A stretch of DNA of 39,654 nucleotides from Seinonella peptonophila (GCF_900129355.1 NZ_FQVL01000020.1:1-39654); one strand, 5' to 3'; positions 16,335-25,218 are shown, numbered from the stretch's first letter. The notes: a model not told the origin generated them from the sequence alone. Numbers and translations: made by a program.

Positions 16335-18494
16335 ATGATTCTGCAAAATATAACAGACAGTTTAAAAGAAAATTATATGCCGTATACGGCTCATGTCATC
16401 ATGCATAGAGCCCTTCCAGAAATCGATGGCTTAAAACCGAGTCAAAGACGGATCTTGTATACGATGTATCAAATGGGGCTACTGAAAGGCACTCGCAAAA
16501 AATCTCAAGGGGTCGTTGGACAGACTATGTTTTTACATCCTCATGGGGATATGGCGATATATGAAACACTAGTTAGGTTAACTCGCGATAATGAATCGCT
16601 TCTCATTCCGTATGTGGATTCAAAGGGGAATTTTGGTAAGCAATATTCACGTGATATGAAATATGCATCTGCCCGTTACACTGAAGTAAAACTAGCATCG
16701 ATTGCTAATGAATTGTTTCAAGATATCGATAAAGAAACAGTTGATCTGATCGAAAATTATGATGGCACATTGCTAGAACCAAGGTTATTACCTGTTTCGT
16801 TTCCCTCTATTCTTGTTAATACCTCCAGTGGTACTGCTGTGGGAATGGCAAGTAGTATTGCTCCGTTTAATCTCAATGAGATTATCGATTACACGATTGC
16901 CAAGATTAAGAAATCTGATGCAGAAGTGCATGCGTATATACAAGCACCAGATTTGCCTACTGGCGGTGCAATTATTTATCAAAAACGAGAAATGAATCAA
17001 ATCTTTCAGACTGGAAAAGGTTCTTTTAAAATACGATCCACCTATCATATAGAAGGTAATTCGATTGTGTTTAAGGATATTCCTTATACGACAACATTTG
17101 AAGCGATTATTGAGAGGATCAGCCAACTCGTGAAAGATGGAAAACTAAGAGATATTGTTGACATCAATGATATCTATGGGATTAACAGTAAGGGAATTGA
17201 GATAACAGTTAAGAACAGCACAAATAAAGAGTTATTGATTGAAAAGTTGTTTAAAATGACTCCTTTACAAGATACCTTTGCTTGCAACTTTAATCTTATT
17301 GTAAATGGTAAACCACAAACTCTTGGTATACCGCAGATCATTGAGGAATGGATTGATTTTCGTTCTAATGCCATTCGGCGAGGTGCACAGTTTGAGAAAA
17401 GAAAAAAGGAACAAAAAAAGCATCTGTTACTTGCTTTAAAACAAGTGTTGCTCGATATTGATAAAGCTGTAGCGATCATTCGAGAAACAAATAAAAATAG
17501 TGAAGTGATCCAGAATTTGATGCAAGCATTTCAGATTGATGAACAACAAGCCGAATATGTAGCCGAGATTAAGCTTCGTCATTTGAATAAAGAATATATC
17601 TTGTCTCGTTTAGAGAAGATCCAAACTTTGGAATTGGAAATTGCCGAATTAAGCGAGATTTTAACCAATAAAAAGAAATGTGATCTGAAAATCATTGCCC
17701 AACTGAAACAAGTCAAGAGAATTCATGGTCAGGAACGTCGATCATCAATAATCTCATCAGATGACCTACCTACTGTTCCTACTGAACAGATGAAGATTGA
17801 TAATTATAATGTCCGCTTATTCCTAACAAATCAGGGATATGTGAAGAAGATTCCACTTACATCTCTTAGGGGAGGTAACCCTGTAAAGGTAAAAGAGGGA
17901 GATAAGATTATACGTGAGGTAAATACAACCAATAATTCAGATATTCTTATTTTCACTGATCAATTTAATTGTTACAAGTATAAAACGTATGAACTGGATG
18001 ATCATAAACTTTCGGGTCTAGGTGAATATTTACCTTCTCTACTAAATCTCCAAGATGAACAGATCTTATTCGTTACAGGTACCCACGATTATTCAGGACA
18101 TCTGCTCATTGGATTTGAAGATGGAAAAGTAGCAAAAATCGAGCTTGCAGCATATCGAACCAAACAGAACCGATCCATGTTAAAAAATGCTTATGCAAAT
18201 AAAAAAGCACTTTTCTGGGATCACAATGACCAGGACAAGGAAATTTTAGCTGTTTCATCCATCAAAAAAGCCCTGGTTTTCCATACATCAATGATCAATC
18301 CAAAAACGAGTAAAACAACAATTGGGGTGCAAGTGATGAAGTCAAAGAAAGAGAGTGTGGTCGTGGGTTATTATGATCTAACAGATCAAGAATTTGAGGA
18401 GAAAGAATATTATCAAAACAAAGGAGCTGGAATTGGTAAATATCTGCGAAAAAATGATTTTGATTCAATTTTGGGGCAGACAAAGCTGTTTTAG
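16335..18494 (+). CDS. Divergent type IIA topoisomerase subunit A (GyrA/ParC family)
   Basis: DNA-cleaving subunit, 719 residues, shorter than typical ParC or GyrA (about 800 or more). The winged-helix region has EIDGLKPSQRRILYTMYQMG, and the catalytic tyrosine is Tyr115 in SARYTEVKL (canonical MRYTE). A long coiled-coil region rich in Lys, Gln and Glu lies around residues 340-460. The C-terminal part has several beta-pinwheel-like blades but lacks an obvious GyrA box, so decatenation rather than supercoiling is likely. Ribosome site GGGGG before ATG 16335. It forms an operon with the B subunit. Confidence 0.88.
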   Translation: MILQNITDSLKENYMPYTAHVIMHRALPEIDGLKPSQRRILYTMYQMGLLKGTRKKSQGVVGQTMFLHPHGDMAIYETLVRLTRDNESLLIPYVDSKGNFGKQYSRDMKYASARYTEVKLASIANELFQDIDKETVDLIENYDGTLLEPRLLPVSFPSILVNTSSGTAVGMASSIAPFNLNEIIDYTIAKIKKSDAEVHAYIQAPDLPTGGAIIYQKREMNQIFQTGKGSFKIRSTYHIEGNSIVFKDIPYTTTFEAIIERISQLVKDGKLRDIVDINDIYGINSKGIEITVKNSTNKELLIEKLFKMTPLQDTFACNFNLIVNGKPQTLGIPQIIEEWIDFRSNAIRRGAQFEKRKKEQKKHLLLALKQVLLDIDKAVAIIRETNKNSEVIQNLMQAFQIDEQQAEYVAEIKLRHLNKEYILSRLEKIQTLELEIAELSEILTNKKKCDLKIIAQLKQVKRIHGQERRSSIISSDDLPTVPTEQMKIDNYNVRLFLTNQGYVKKIPLTSLRGGNPVKVKEGDKIIREVNTTNNSDILIFTDQFNCYKYKTYELDDHKLSGLGEYLPSLLNLQDEQILFVTGTHDYSGHLLIGFEDGKVAKIELAAYRTKQNRSMLKNAYANKKALFWDHNDQDKEILAVSSIKKALVFHTSMINPKTSKTTIGVQVMKSKKESVVVGYYDLTDQEFEEKEYYQNKGAGIGKYLRKNDFDSILGQTKLF

Positions 18495-18567
18495 TAAAAT
18501 GATGAGTACTATTGGGATAGCATAAGATGCTGAAATTATTTCGCTTCTTAATTTTGTATACATACTG

Positions 18568-18594
18568 AAAGAAGCCCATTCATAGGACTTCTTT
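18568..18594. terminator. Shared terminator between convergent genes
   Basis: AAAGAAG pairs with CTTCTTT with an inner CC/GG pair, lying between the topoisomerase A gene and the end of the convergent membrane peptidase gene. Weak stem; may serve both directions. Confidence 0.4.
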
Positions 18595-19408
18595 ACGATC
18601 TTAGCTTATAGAGACAGTAGCTCAGAAATAACGAAACTAGAGAAAAGAGAACGGCAATACTCGAAAAAGCTAATAGATAAGAGTTGTACTGTGTATATTT
18701 TACGATGATGTAATAGGTATCAATGCTAAATAAGCTAGCAAAAATATTGGTTAGAAAGAGTAGACCAAAAATAGTAACTAAACCCTGAAAAGAATTTTGA
18801 ATATCTGCTGTACTGAGTGCAATGTGTGATGAAATAGAGATGGCAATGATAACAAATATCCAAAAAGAGATGGATGTAACATTTTGGGTCGTAAATAAAC
18901 TTTTACTTATCATAACGATGGCTTGCACGAGTGATTCGATCATTTGGATATCAAAAATATGTTTGGATGTACTACTTCTTTCAATTTGGGACTGAAATGT
19001 GGCAAATGACTGCGGAACCAGTATATACATTGCTAGGATGATTGAGGCGATTCCACTTATTATTGGACCAATGCCAATAAAAAAGTTACCGATCCGTTGA
19101 TATAAACTCTTTGGATTATATTTATGCTCTACATATCCGAGTACTCCATCTGGATCATGAAGCTGAAGCAACTTGACAGAAACCACTTTATGACGCCAGA
19201 TCACACACTGTATCCAGTGACCCATTTCATGAATCGGTGTTCCAATCCAAGCGGTGAGCAATGGACCTTTCCTGCCAAAAGCTGAGATCAAGTATTCTTG
19301 TTCTCGTTTCTCCAATATTCCTAGGATCAGACCAATTGCAATAAGGACGCCAACTAGGTAGACTAACTCAATCAGACTGATAAAAAAGGCATTAACAATC
19401 AATGACAT
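18593..19408 (-). CDS. M50-like membrane zinc metallopeptidase
   Basis: 271 residues with about six hydrophobic segments. The zinc-binding motif HEMGH lies inside the first membrane-proximal region (GTPIHEMGHWIQ), as in site-2-protease type M50 enzymes. A clear second M50 motif (NxxPxxxxD-like) was not found, so activity is uncertain. Start is ATG 19408, with AAAGGA about seven bases upstream; an in-frame ATG at 19468 would extend the gene into the IS605-like element and is rejected. That element begins 52 bp upstream of the start, so the native upstream region may have been displaced. Confidence 0.7.
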   Translation of the reverse strand: MSLIVNAFFISLIELVYLVGVLIAIGLILGILEKREQEYLISAFGRKGPLLTAWIGTPIHEMGHWIQCVIWRHKVVSVKLLQLHDPDGVLGYVEHKYNPKSLYQRIGNFFIGIGPIISGIASIILAMYILVPQSFATFQSQIERSSTSKHIFDIQMIESLVQAIVMISKSLFTTQNVTSISFWIFVIIAISISSHIALSTADIQNSFQGLVTIFGLLFLTNIFASLFSIDTYYIIVKYTQYNSYLLAFSSIAVLFSLVSLFLSYCLYKLRS

Positions 19409-19460
19409 AAAAGAGATTCCTTTCAAATTCACATTCGCAATCAATAAACGGAATTTTGAT

Positions 19461-19805
19461 CTATCCAAATTCGTCCAAGAGTACTCCCGCTTCTACAAGC
19501 AGTGAGGTGAATGGGACGTGGTTCGGTATCCCTTTTGCGGGGATGCTTAGAACCACTTTTTTTGTTAGAATAGTTGTAGCTCTTTGAAAACTGAAGATAT
19601 GGGGTTGTTGCTGGAAAGGGTCAGTAACGTAAAATCTTCAACCACCCAGCTTACCGAAGTTGCGAAAACCAAGCGAAAGTAGGGAGCATAGCAGAGCATA
19701 CTTTGTTTTCACCGCTGGGACGGCGGGTAGAGCCTGCTAAGATAACTGGACGTTGGTCTGGTGTTCGCAGGAATCTACCACCTCTGTAGGTGGTAGTAGT
19801 TCAAC
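19461..19805 (+). mobile_element. Protein-less IS605-family element (left end, omega RNA region, right end)
   Basis: The left boundary is TTGAT followed by CTATCC; TTGAT is the established target/TAM pentamer of ISDra2. The first 94 bases match window bases 1-94 in inverted orientation. The right boundary is a hairpin, CTACCACCT/AGGTGGTAG (19775-19796), then TAGTTCAA. The last 95 or so bases align with the 3' end and right end of the tnpB element at 39282-39400: CCGCTGGGA, GGCGG, TAGAGC-like, GAATC, CCACCTC and the terminal TTCAA occur in the same order in both. Thus it keeps both ends and the region encoding the guide RNA of TnpB but has lost tnpA and tnpB. About 345 bp. Confidence 0.72.
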
Positions 19806-19821
19806 CAAATACTCATAAATG
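19560..19821 (+). ncRNA. Candidate omega RNA of the protein-less element, with guide
   Basis: In IS605-family elements the omega RNA runs through the 3' part of tnpB and the right end, and its guide is the host sequence just past the right end. Here the scaffold would end at TTCAA (19801-19805) and the guide would begin CCAAATACTCATAAAT (19806-19821). Internal inverted repeats, such as GCATAGCAGAGCATAC around 19686 and the final CTACCACCT stem, fit a folded RNA. The 5' limit is a guess. It would need a TnpB supplied in trans. Confidence 0.5.
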
Positions 19822-20247
19822 GGAGTTAAGTATTCTTACCATATATTTAGTATAGCAAGATGCCTATCACAGCGGAATCGGTCCAATAAATAAACTTTCC
19901 GATCCATTGAGAGAATGGGATTTACAATTTTAAACCTGATCACAAATAGAAGCTGCATATAGACAGCTTCTATTTATCATTCTTATTATGATCACTAGAT
20001 TGGAGGGCTTGCTGTGAATGTCAGTTCATAACCACTTGTTTAAACTGCTTTGAGTTGTCATGGGAACAATATCCAGAATCAGACAATTTCGTCAATCAAA
20101 TAGGTTCACGCGATCGCAATGAAAGATCTCCCATTGTATCAAGTGATGTGGAGGATTTTTTCGAAACAATATCGAGAAATTAAGACTATAATCAACATCA
20201 TATCAAAGCATATCGAAACTTCCGGCTGAATTATGCCTGTAATCTCT
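19822..20247. other. Mostly non-coding stretch with a short orphan reading frame
   Basis: Contains a hairpin (19944-19975) and a 43-codon frame at 20055-20183 on the plus strand that reads like protein (SWEQYPESDNFVNQIG and on to ETISRN) but has only a TTG and no ribosome site. It is probably the tail of a decayed gene. Nothing else recognised. Confidence 0.4.
19944..19975. terminator. Perfect 12-bp inverted repeat, possible terminator
   Basis: AAATAGAAGCTG pairs with CAGCTTCTATTT around an 8-base loop, about 140 bp past the IS605-like element. No intact gene ends just before it, so it may be left over from a lost gene. Confidence 0.5.
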
Positions 20248-20277
20248 GCATAATTTAGAATGGTCTTTCCCATACTC
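20248..20277 (+). promoter_or_regulatory. Sigma-G-type promoter of the germination operon
   Basis: GCATA (20248-20252) fits the -35 consensus GHATR and, after 18 bases, CATACTC (20271-20277) fits six of seven positions of the -10 consensus CATWHTA. It lies 45 bases before the first germination gene, consistent with the forespore expression known for gerA-type operons. Confidence 0.6.
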
Positions 20278-20321
20278 TACATATAGGTTCGTTATCTAAA
20301 GTCCTGATAAGGAAGTTAGTT

Positions 20322-21425
20322 ATGGAAAAACAAACAATCAGTTTTTTTCAACTCTCATTAATCCTATTTGGAGGAATAGGAGTTCTTAATCATGTTATTG
20401 TACTTCCATTCGTATTGGATTGTGCACATCGAGATGCTTGGATTTCCATATTATTAGCAGGCTTTTTTTATCTTTGCTGGATTCCTTTGCTTTATTATAT
20501 CCATAAGAAGACATCAGGGCAGAATATTTATGAATGGCTAAAAAAAAATTTTGGAAAAGCCATTACAAGCTGTTTATTTTTTTTGATCGGTATTTATTCA
20601 TTGTTGATGTGTATCATAACAGTAAAAGATACATTGACTTTTTTGCATTTTTATTATCCAGAGACACCAAAAATCATTCTTGCGATGTTCATATTAATTG
20701 TTTGCTTTTACAATGCTTCAAAAGGAATCAAATCGATTGCCATGACGGCGGGGGTTTTATTACCTATTGTTATTTTACTTGGTTTTTTTGTTATGTCATT
20801 TAACTTTCAATATAAGAATTTTACTTTGCTCAAACCTTTTTTAGAAAATGGTTTACCATCTGTGTTACAAGGGATGATTTACCCTGGTGTTGGTTATATA
20901 GAATTGATCTTTGTTCTATTTTTTCAGCATCATTTACAAACTAAAACCAAACTGTATCAGCTGTTCCTAGTTGGTTTTTGTTTAATACTCTTAACTTTGG
21001 GCCCAACCATTGGTTCAATCACAGAGTTTGGACCTGTTGTTTCCAGCCTACAACGATACCCTGCTTTTCAAGAATGGAGAATTGTTTCCATTGGCAGATA
21101 CATTGATCATATGGATTTTTTTGCGATCTATCAATGGTTTGTTGGTACTTTTGTTCGCTTATCGATCCTGGTACTTTTGATCTCCGATCTGTGGAAATTT
21201 AAAACAATAAAAGGGAGAAATTCATTTATCTTTTCTCTTTTAGGAATCATCATCTTATTAGGAACCTATCTACCTATGAGTGACCATGTTTTTTATGAGT
21301 TGTTGTTTCACTATGTTTTTCCTATTTTCTTTGGCTTGACTTTTATGATCTCTCTTGTTTTATGGTTACTTACGATGTTTGCTTCAAGAAAAAGGAGACT
21401 CCACCATGAAAAAATTAAAAGATAG
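20322..21425 (+). CDS. Spore germination protein, GerAB/GerKB type (permease-like B subunit)
   Basis: Integral inner-membrane subunit of a GerA-type germinant receptor, related to amino-acid permeases, and thought to bind the germinant. 367 residues with about ten hydrophobic segments; ISFFQLSLILFGGIG at the start and YPGVGYIELIFVLFF in the middle are typical. ATG 20322 follows GGAAG. It is first in the operon, and its last 20 bases overlap the A-subunit gene. The germinant cannot be predicted. Confidence 0.9.
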   Translation: MEKQTISFFQLSLILFGGIGVLNHVIVLPFVLDCAHRDAWISILLAGFFYLCWIPLLYYIHKKTSGQNIYEWLKKNFGKAITSCLFFLIGIYSLLMCIITVKDTLTFLHFYYPETPKIILAMFILIVCFYNASKGIKSIAMTAGVLLPIVILLGFFVMSFNFQYKNFTLLKPFLENGLPSVLQGMIYPGVGYIELIFVLFFQHHLQTKTKLYQLFLVGFCLILLTLGPTIGSITEFGPVVSSLQRYPAFQEWRIVSIGRYIDHMDFFAIYQWFVGTFVRLSILVLLISDLWKFKTIKGRNSFIFSLLGIIILLGTYLPMSDHVFYELLFHYVFPIFFGLTFMISLVLWLLTMFASRKRRLHHEKIKR

Positions 21426-22854
21426 AAAGACAAAAATGATCGATAAAGATACCGTTTTTACTTGGTTTAAAGGTTGTACTGATGTCGTTATCGAAAATAC
21501 GATGAAAGATGATGATTTATTGCTTTATTGTAAAACATTAGTCGACAAAAAAGAATTAAGGTATCATATTATTCCACGTTTAGAACAATTGACTGATGTA
21601 GAAAACAATGAGCAAACAGATGCACTGCTTACCCAGTCACTAAAGCTGGATGATTCAATTTCTGATCAAATCATTCAGAAAGTATTTGAAGGGAATTTAA
21701 TTATCGTCTCATTTAGTCGAGATTGCGTTTTTTCAATTGAAGCTGATCAAATTCCCCATCGCTCAGTTGAACAACCGATTACTGAATCTACGATTAAAGG
21801 AGCGAGAGATGGATTTGTAGAAGAGCTGGAAACCAACTTGGGTTTAATACGCAAACGAATAAAAACAACTTCATTGAAAATAAAACGTTTTGTCATTGGA
21901 AAAAGAAATAAAACAAAACTCGCTTTGCTTTTTTTGGATGATGTGATTCCAACTCATATCATTCACGATATAAGCAAACGATTAGACCAAATTGATACTG
22001 ATGGAATTGTATCTAGTTCTCAGATTGAAGAATTGCTTCATGCGAACAAACCACAAATCTTTCCGCTTCTTGATTATTCTGGTCGTCCAGATTATGCGAT
22101 GAACTGTTTACTCTATGGTCGATTTGTTATTTTAGTGGACGGATCACCTACTGCAATAATGGGTCCCGTTAGTTTGCCATTCCTCTTGAATGCAGGAGAG
22201 GATCAACATGTGGGCTTCTTTTTTGGCAGTTTCGAACGACTAGTACGCTATTTGGGTTTGATAGCCTCCCTATTATTACCTGGTTTTTGGATTGCTCTCA
22301 TCACACATCATCCCGATCAGCTTCCCTATACTTTGTTGGCAACTTATTCATTAACTCGCCAAGGAATTCCATTTCCACCTATTTTGGAAGGATTTTTAAT
22401 CCTATTACTTTTTGATCTTCTCCGCGAAGCTGGACTTCGTTTACCCGCAGCTTTTGGTCAAACGCTTTCTATCGTTGGTGGTTTAATTATTGGTCAGGCG
22501 TCGATTAGTGCAGGAATCGCTTCACCTGGTATTATTGTAGTCGTAGCGATTTCGGTTATTTCTACGTTTGTAATTATTAACCAAGCGCTAGTGGGGGCAG
22601 TAAACGTCATTCGTATATTCATTTATCTAGCCTCTGCACTTATGGGCTTGGTAGGTTTTTTTAGTACACTATTTTTTCTCATCATCTATTTGGTTAACTT
22701 AAAATCGTTTCAATTGCCTTACCTCACGCCTATTTCACCTCCTTATTTCACAAGTATGATTCCATCTTTTTTTCGATCAAGATTTAAGAAAATGAACAAG
22801 CGTCCTAGAGAATTGCAAACGATCGATTCAACACGTCGTAGAAAGCAGGAATAA
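21406..22854 (+). CDS. Spore germination protein, GerAA/GerKA type (A subunit)
   Basis: 482 residues from ATG 21406 (AGGAGA five bases upstream); an in-frame start further upstream lies inside the B gene and is rejected. The N-terminal soluble region carries the family blocks VEQPITESTIKGARDGFVE and the NLGLIRKRIKTTSLK stretch; SRPDYAMNCLLYGRFVILVDGSP-like sequence precedes the membrane domain with about four or five segments, and the C terminus is basic. It forms a membrane complex with the B and C subunits in the spore inner membrane and is implicated in ion release on germinant binding. Confidence 0.93.
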   Translation: MKKLKDRKTKMIDKDTVFTWFKGCTDVVIENTMKDDDLLLYCKTLVDKKELRYHIIPRLEQLTDVENNEQTDALLTQSLKLDDSISDQIIQKVFEGNLIIVSFSRDCVFSIEADQIPHRSVEQPITESTIKGARDGFVEELETNLGLIRKRIKTTSLKIKRFVIGKRNKTKLALLFLDDVIPTHIIHDISKRLDQIDTDGIVSSSQIEELLHANKPQIFPLLDYSGRPDYAMNCLLYGRFVILVDGSPTAIMGPVSLPFLLNAGEDQHVGFFFGSFERLVRYLGLIASLLLPGFWIALITHHPDQLPYTLLATYSLTRQGIPFPPILEGFLILLLFDLLREAGLRLPAAFGQTLSIVGGLIIGQASISAGIASPGIIVVVAISVISTFVIINQALVGAVNVIRIFIYLASALMGLVGFFSTLFFLIIYLVNLKSFQLPYLTPISPPYFTSMIPSFFRSRFKKMNKRPRELQTIDSTRRRKQE

Positions 22855-22856
22855 GT

Positions 22857-24008
22857 ATGCGATTTAAAATGAAATTATTCATTATGAGTATTATGGTCTT
22901 TTGTCTTACGGGTTGTTGGGATATACGAGAAACTGAAAATACTTTTTATATCACTGCCCTTGGATTAGATTATCAAAATGGACAATATATTGCTTATGCA
23001 CAATTCAATAATTTTTCAAATGTGTCAAAAACAGGATCATCACCATCGCAGACAAAACCTGTAGTTGTAGCTAAAGGGACAGGTAAAATATTAATCGATA
23101 CAGGATATAGTTTATATACAACATCACAGCGTAAGATTTCTTTTGAGCATATTAAAACGCTGATTGTTTCAGATAGAATTTTGAAACAAGGGGGAATGAA
23201 ACAGATTCTAGAATTTATGTCAAGGTTTGTTCAATTTCGTAAAACCATGTGGATTTTTGGAACGCAAAAATTAATTCCTGAAATACTAACAACAGTAGGG
23301 CCTTTTCAGATTCCGTCTATTATTACGATTCAAAGTGATCCCCGAAATATTTATGAACAATATTCCCGATTCGAACCGCTTCGGATGTTTCAATTTGAAG
23401 CCTATTATTTTGAACCTGCTAATACAGCCTATCTACCATTTCTCACCACATCAAAAATATGGATAGAAGGGAATAAACCTTTAAATCAATTGAAATATGA
23501 TGGGGTTGGATTTTTCGCTCACTCACATTATGTAGAGCATATGAGCGAAAAGGAATTAATTGGTTTTAAATGGACAAATCCCAATCTTGTTCGTGCACCC
23601 ATCACCGTAATGAAAAATGGAAAGCCAGCAGCTAAGCTTCTTTTACGCGACCCTAAAGTGAAAATTCAATCTTATCAACGAAACGGAAAAACCGCTTTTC
23701 AAATGAAAGTAAAATTTCAAGCAGAAATTTATCAATTGATACAATTTATGCCTCTAAATATATTAGAAAAATATGCTAACCAAGAGTTGGAAAGGCAGAT
23801 TTATTATACTTATAACAAAGGGTTGCAGAGAGGGATCGATGTATACCAACTCTCACATGTCTTTTATCGTGATCAAATAGCTTTATGGAAAGAATGGAAA
23901 AAGAGACATGGACGAGAACAACTGTTACTAGATAAATCCTCATTGTCTTTAAAGGCAATGATCAAGATTGAAACTGGCGGGCAAATGAAAATAAAGAATG
24001 AACAATAG
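22857..24008 (+). CDS. Spore germination lipoprotein, GerAC/GerKC type (C subunit)
   Basis: 383 residues. The N terminus is a lipoprotein signal: a hydrophobic stretch ending in LTGC with lipidated Cys20, then WDIRETEN, the family hallmark. TLIVSDRILKQGG and PRNIYEQYSRFEP are further conserved blocks. Start ATG 22857 lies two bases after the A-subunit stop, so the three genes form one operon in B-A-C order. The protein should be anchored on the outer face of the spore inner membrane. Confidence 0.93.
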   Translation: MRFKMKLFIMSIMVFCLTGCWDIRETENTFYITALGLDYQNGQYIAYAQFNNFSNVSKTGSSPSQTKPVVVAKGTGKILIDTGYSLYTTSQRKISFEHIKTLIVSDRILKQGGMKQILEFMSRFVQFRKTMWIFGTQKLIPEILTTVGPFQIPSIITIQSDPRNIYEQYSRFEPLRMFQFEAYYFEPANTAYLPFLTTSKIWIEGNKPLNQLKYDGVGFFAHSHYVEHMSEKELIGFKWTNPNLVRAPITVMKNGKPAAKLLLRDPKVKIQSYQRNGKTAFQMKVKFQAEIYQLIQFMPLNILEKYANQELERQIYYTYNKGLQRGIDVYQLSHVFYRDQIALWKEWKKRHGREQLLLDKSSLSLKAMIKIETGGQMKIKNEQ

Positions 24009-24124
24009 AAAAAAGATATTAGAATCACTCATTTTCTTTATCGTTGATGAGACATACTATCGTAATCAGAACGAGTATTGGGTTTCGTGCATATAATCAT
24101 AACAACAGTATTTATAATAAAAAG

Positions 24125-24165
24125 CCAAGGGAGCTTTAAGATGTCATGTCTTAAAACTCCCTTGG
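24125..24165 (-). terminator. Terminator of the second glycosyltransferase gene
   Basis: CCAAGGGAG pairs with CTCCCTTGG and the stem continues with CTTTAAGA/TCTTAAAA around a 7-base loop. On the minus strand the stem is followed by a T-rich tail (CTTTTTATT), so it serves the minus-strand glycosyltransferase. Confidence 0.7.
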
Positions 24166-24189
24166 ACTCAACTACTCGAGTGAGGCGGC

Positions 24190-25164
24190 TTATTTTGCTC
24201 GTAAGATCTTTTTACCTCCGAAACGTACTCCGCCAGTTACACGCTTGTACAGGGCGATCCAAGTTGTAAACGGATAGAACCAGAACCACGCTATACTCCA
24301 CAAAAATGTGTAGTAAGGGGCGACGATCGTAGCTCCGTAAATCAACTGTCCGATGAAAGAAACAGTGAGTATCCCCAGTGTTAGACAAGTCGCTAGCCAG
24401 ATTGCGCAAGTGATGTTGAGAATACCAAGTGCGATGAGAAGAGGAAGGATACAAGCAAATCCTATAAATCTCCAAGGAAATGCTAAGTTCTCATACGCAT
24501 ATCGGACGCGCTGTTCGAAAAATTTAGATGCAGTGATTTCCTGTGTAGCCTCTAGTCCTATATCTTTCGCAAATCCAATTCGGTATCCTTTTAATCGTCC
24601 TGCTTCTCGTAACTGTGCCTCTATCACATATTCGTCAAAGAGCGCATCTCGATTAAGAGATTCGATTTGGAGGATATGATGCTTGCGAAAGGCATTGTGC
24701 CCACAGTACTGCTTACGCGGGTCTAACACATTGATGACGAACATACCACTGAGATCGATCAGTGCATTGATAGTGAAGCGGTTAAACTTCGGCATTGCTT
24801 TGAAAATGTCATATTGTTCGAACCTCTCGTGAACCTTGATCAGTGTCTCTTTTGATGCACGATAGTCGTCATCCATGAGAAAGATTTTGTCGTGCTGCGC
24901 ATATTCCAATGCTGCATACACGCCGTTCATCTTATCGTTTGCCCCTGTGCGCGATTCTGGAGAAGGAGCAAAGTGTACTACGTTACTGCTCTCTTGGAGA
25001 CGATTCGCTAGGTATTGATAAGCCTTTTGCTCACTTTCATCGGCAATTACGAATTGAAACTCGTAATCTTCGACCTGAGACGAAATGCTTACAATGTAAT
25101 TAGCAAAACGCCGTAACCCGTCACCATACTCCGCTAATAGAGGTATGATAACACTCATGCTCAT
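24190..25164 (-). CDS. Family 2-like glycosyltransferase
   Basis: 324 residues, paralogue of the 438-residue protein at 6526-7842. Shared features: SVIIPLLAEYGDGLRRFANYI, FVIADESEQKAYQYLANRL, the metal-binding FLMDDDYRASKETL near residue 115, CGHNAFRKH, LFDEYVIEAQLREAG and EQRVRYAYENLAFPW (QxxRW-like), then three or four hydrophobic segments and GGVRFGGKKI at the end, matching GGVRYGEEKI in the paralogue. The first ATG (25164) is used because GGGAG lies six bases upstream. It lies downstream of the phosphonate cluster on the same strand but behind its own 277-bp leader. The acceptor is unknown. Confidence 0.8.
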   Translation of the reverse strand: MSMSVIIPLLAEYGDGLRRFANYIVSISSQVEDYEFQFVIADESEQKAYQYLANRLQESSNVVHFAPSPESRTGANDKMNGVYAALEYAQHDKIFLMDDDYRASKETLIKVHERFEQYDIFKAMPKFNRFTINALIDLSGMFVINVLDPRKQYCGHNAFRKHHILQIESLNRDALFDEYVIEAQLREAGRLKGYRIGFAKDIGLEATQEITASKFFEQRVRYAYENLAFPWRFIGFACILPLLIALGILNITCAIWLATCLTLGILTVSFIGQLIYGATIVAPYYTFLWSIAWFWFYPFTTWIALYKRVTGGVRFGGKKILRAK

Positions 25165-25218
25165 TTTTTACTCCCTACAGTTCAAGCAATCTATGGATTG
25201 CTAGTTGCATCGGACGAT

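Noticed and set aside
19409-19468. A longer start for the membrane peptidase at 19468
   Set aside because: It begins inside the IS605-like left end and lacks a ribosome site; ATG 19408 has AAAGGA upstream.
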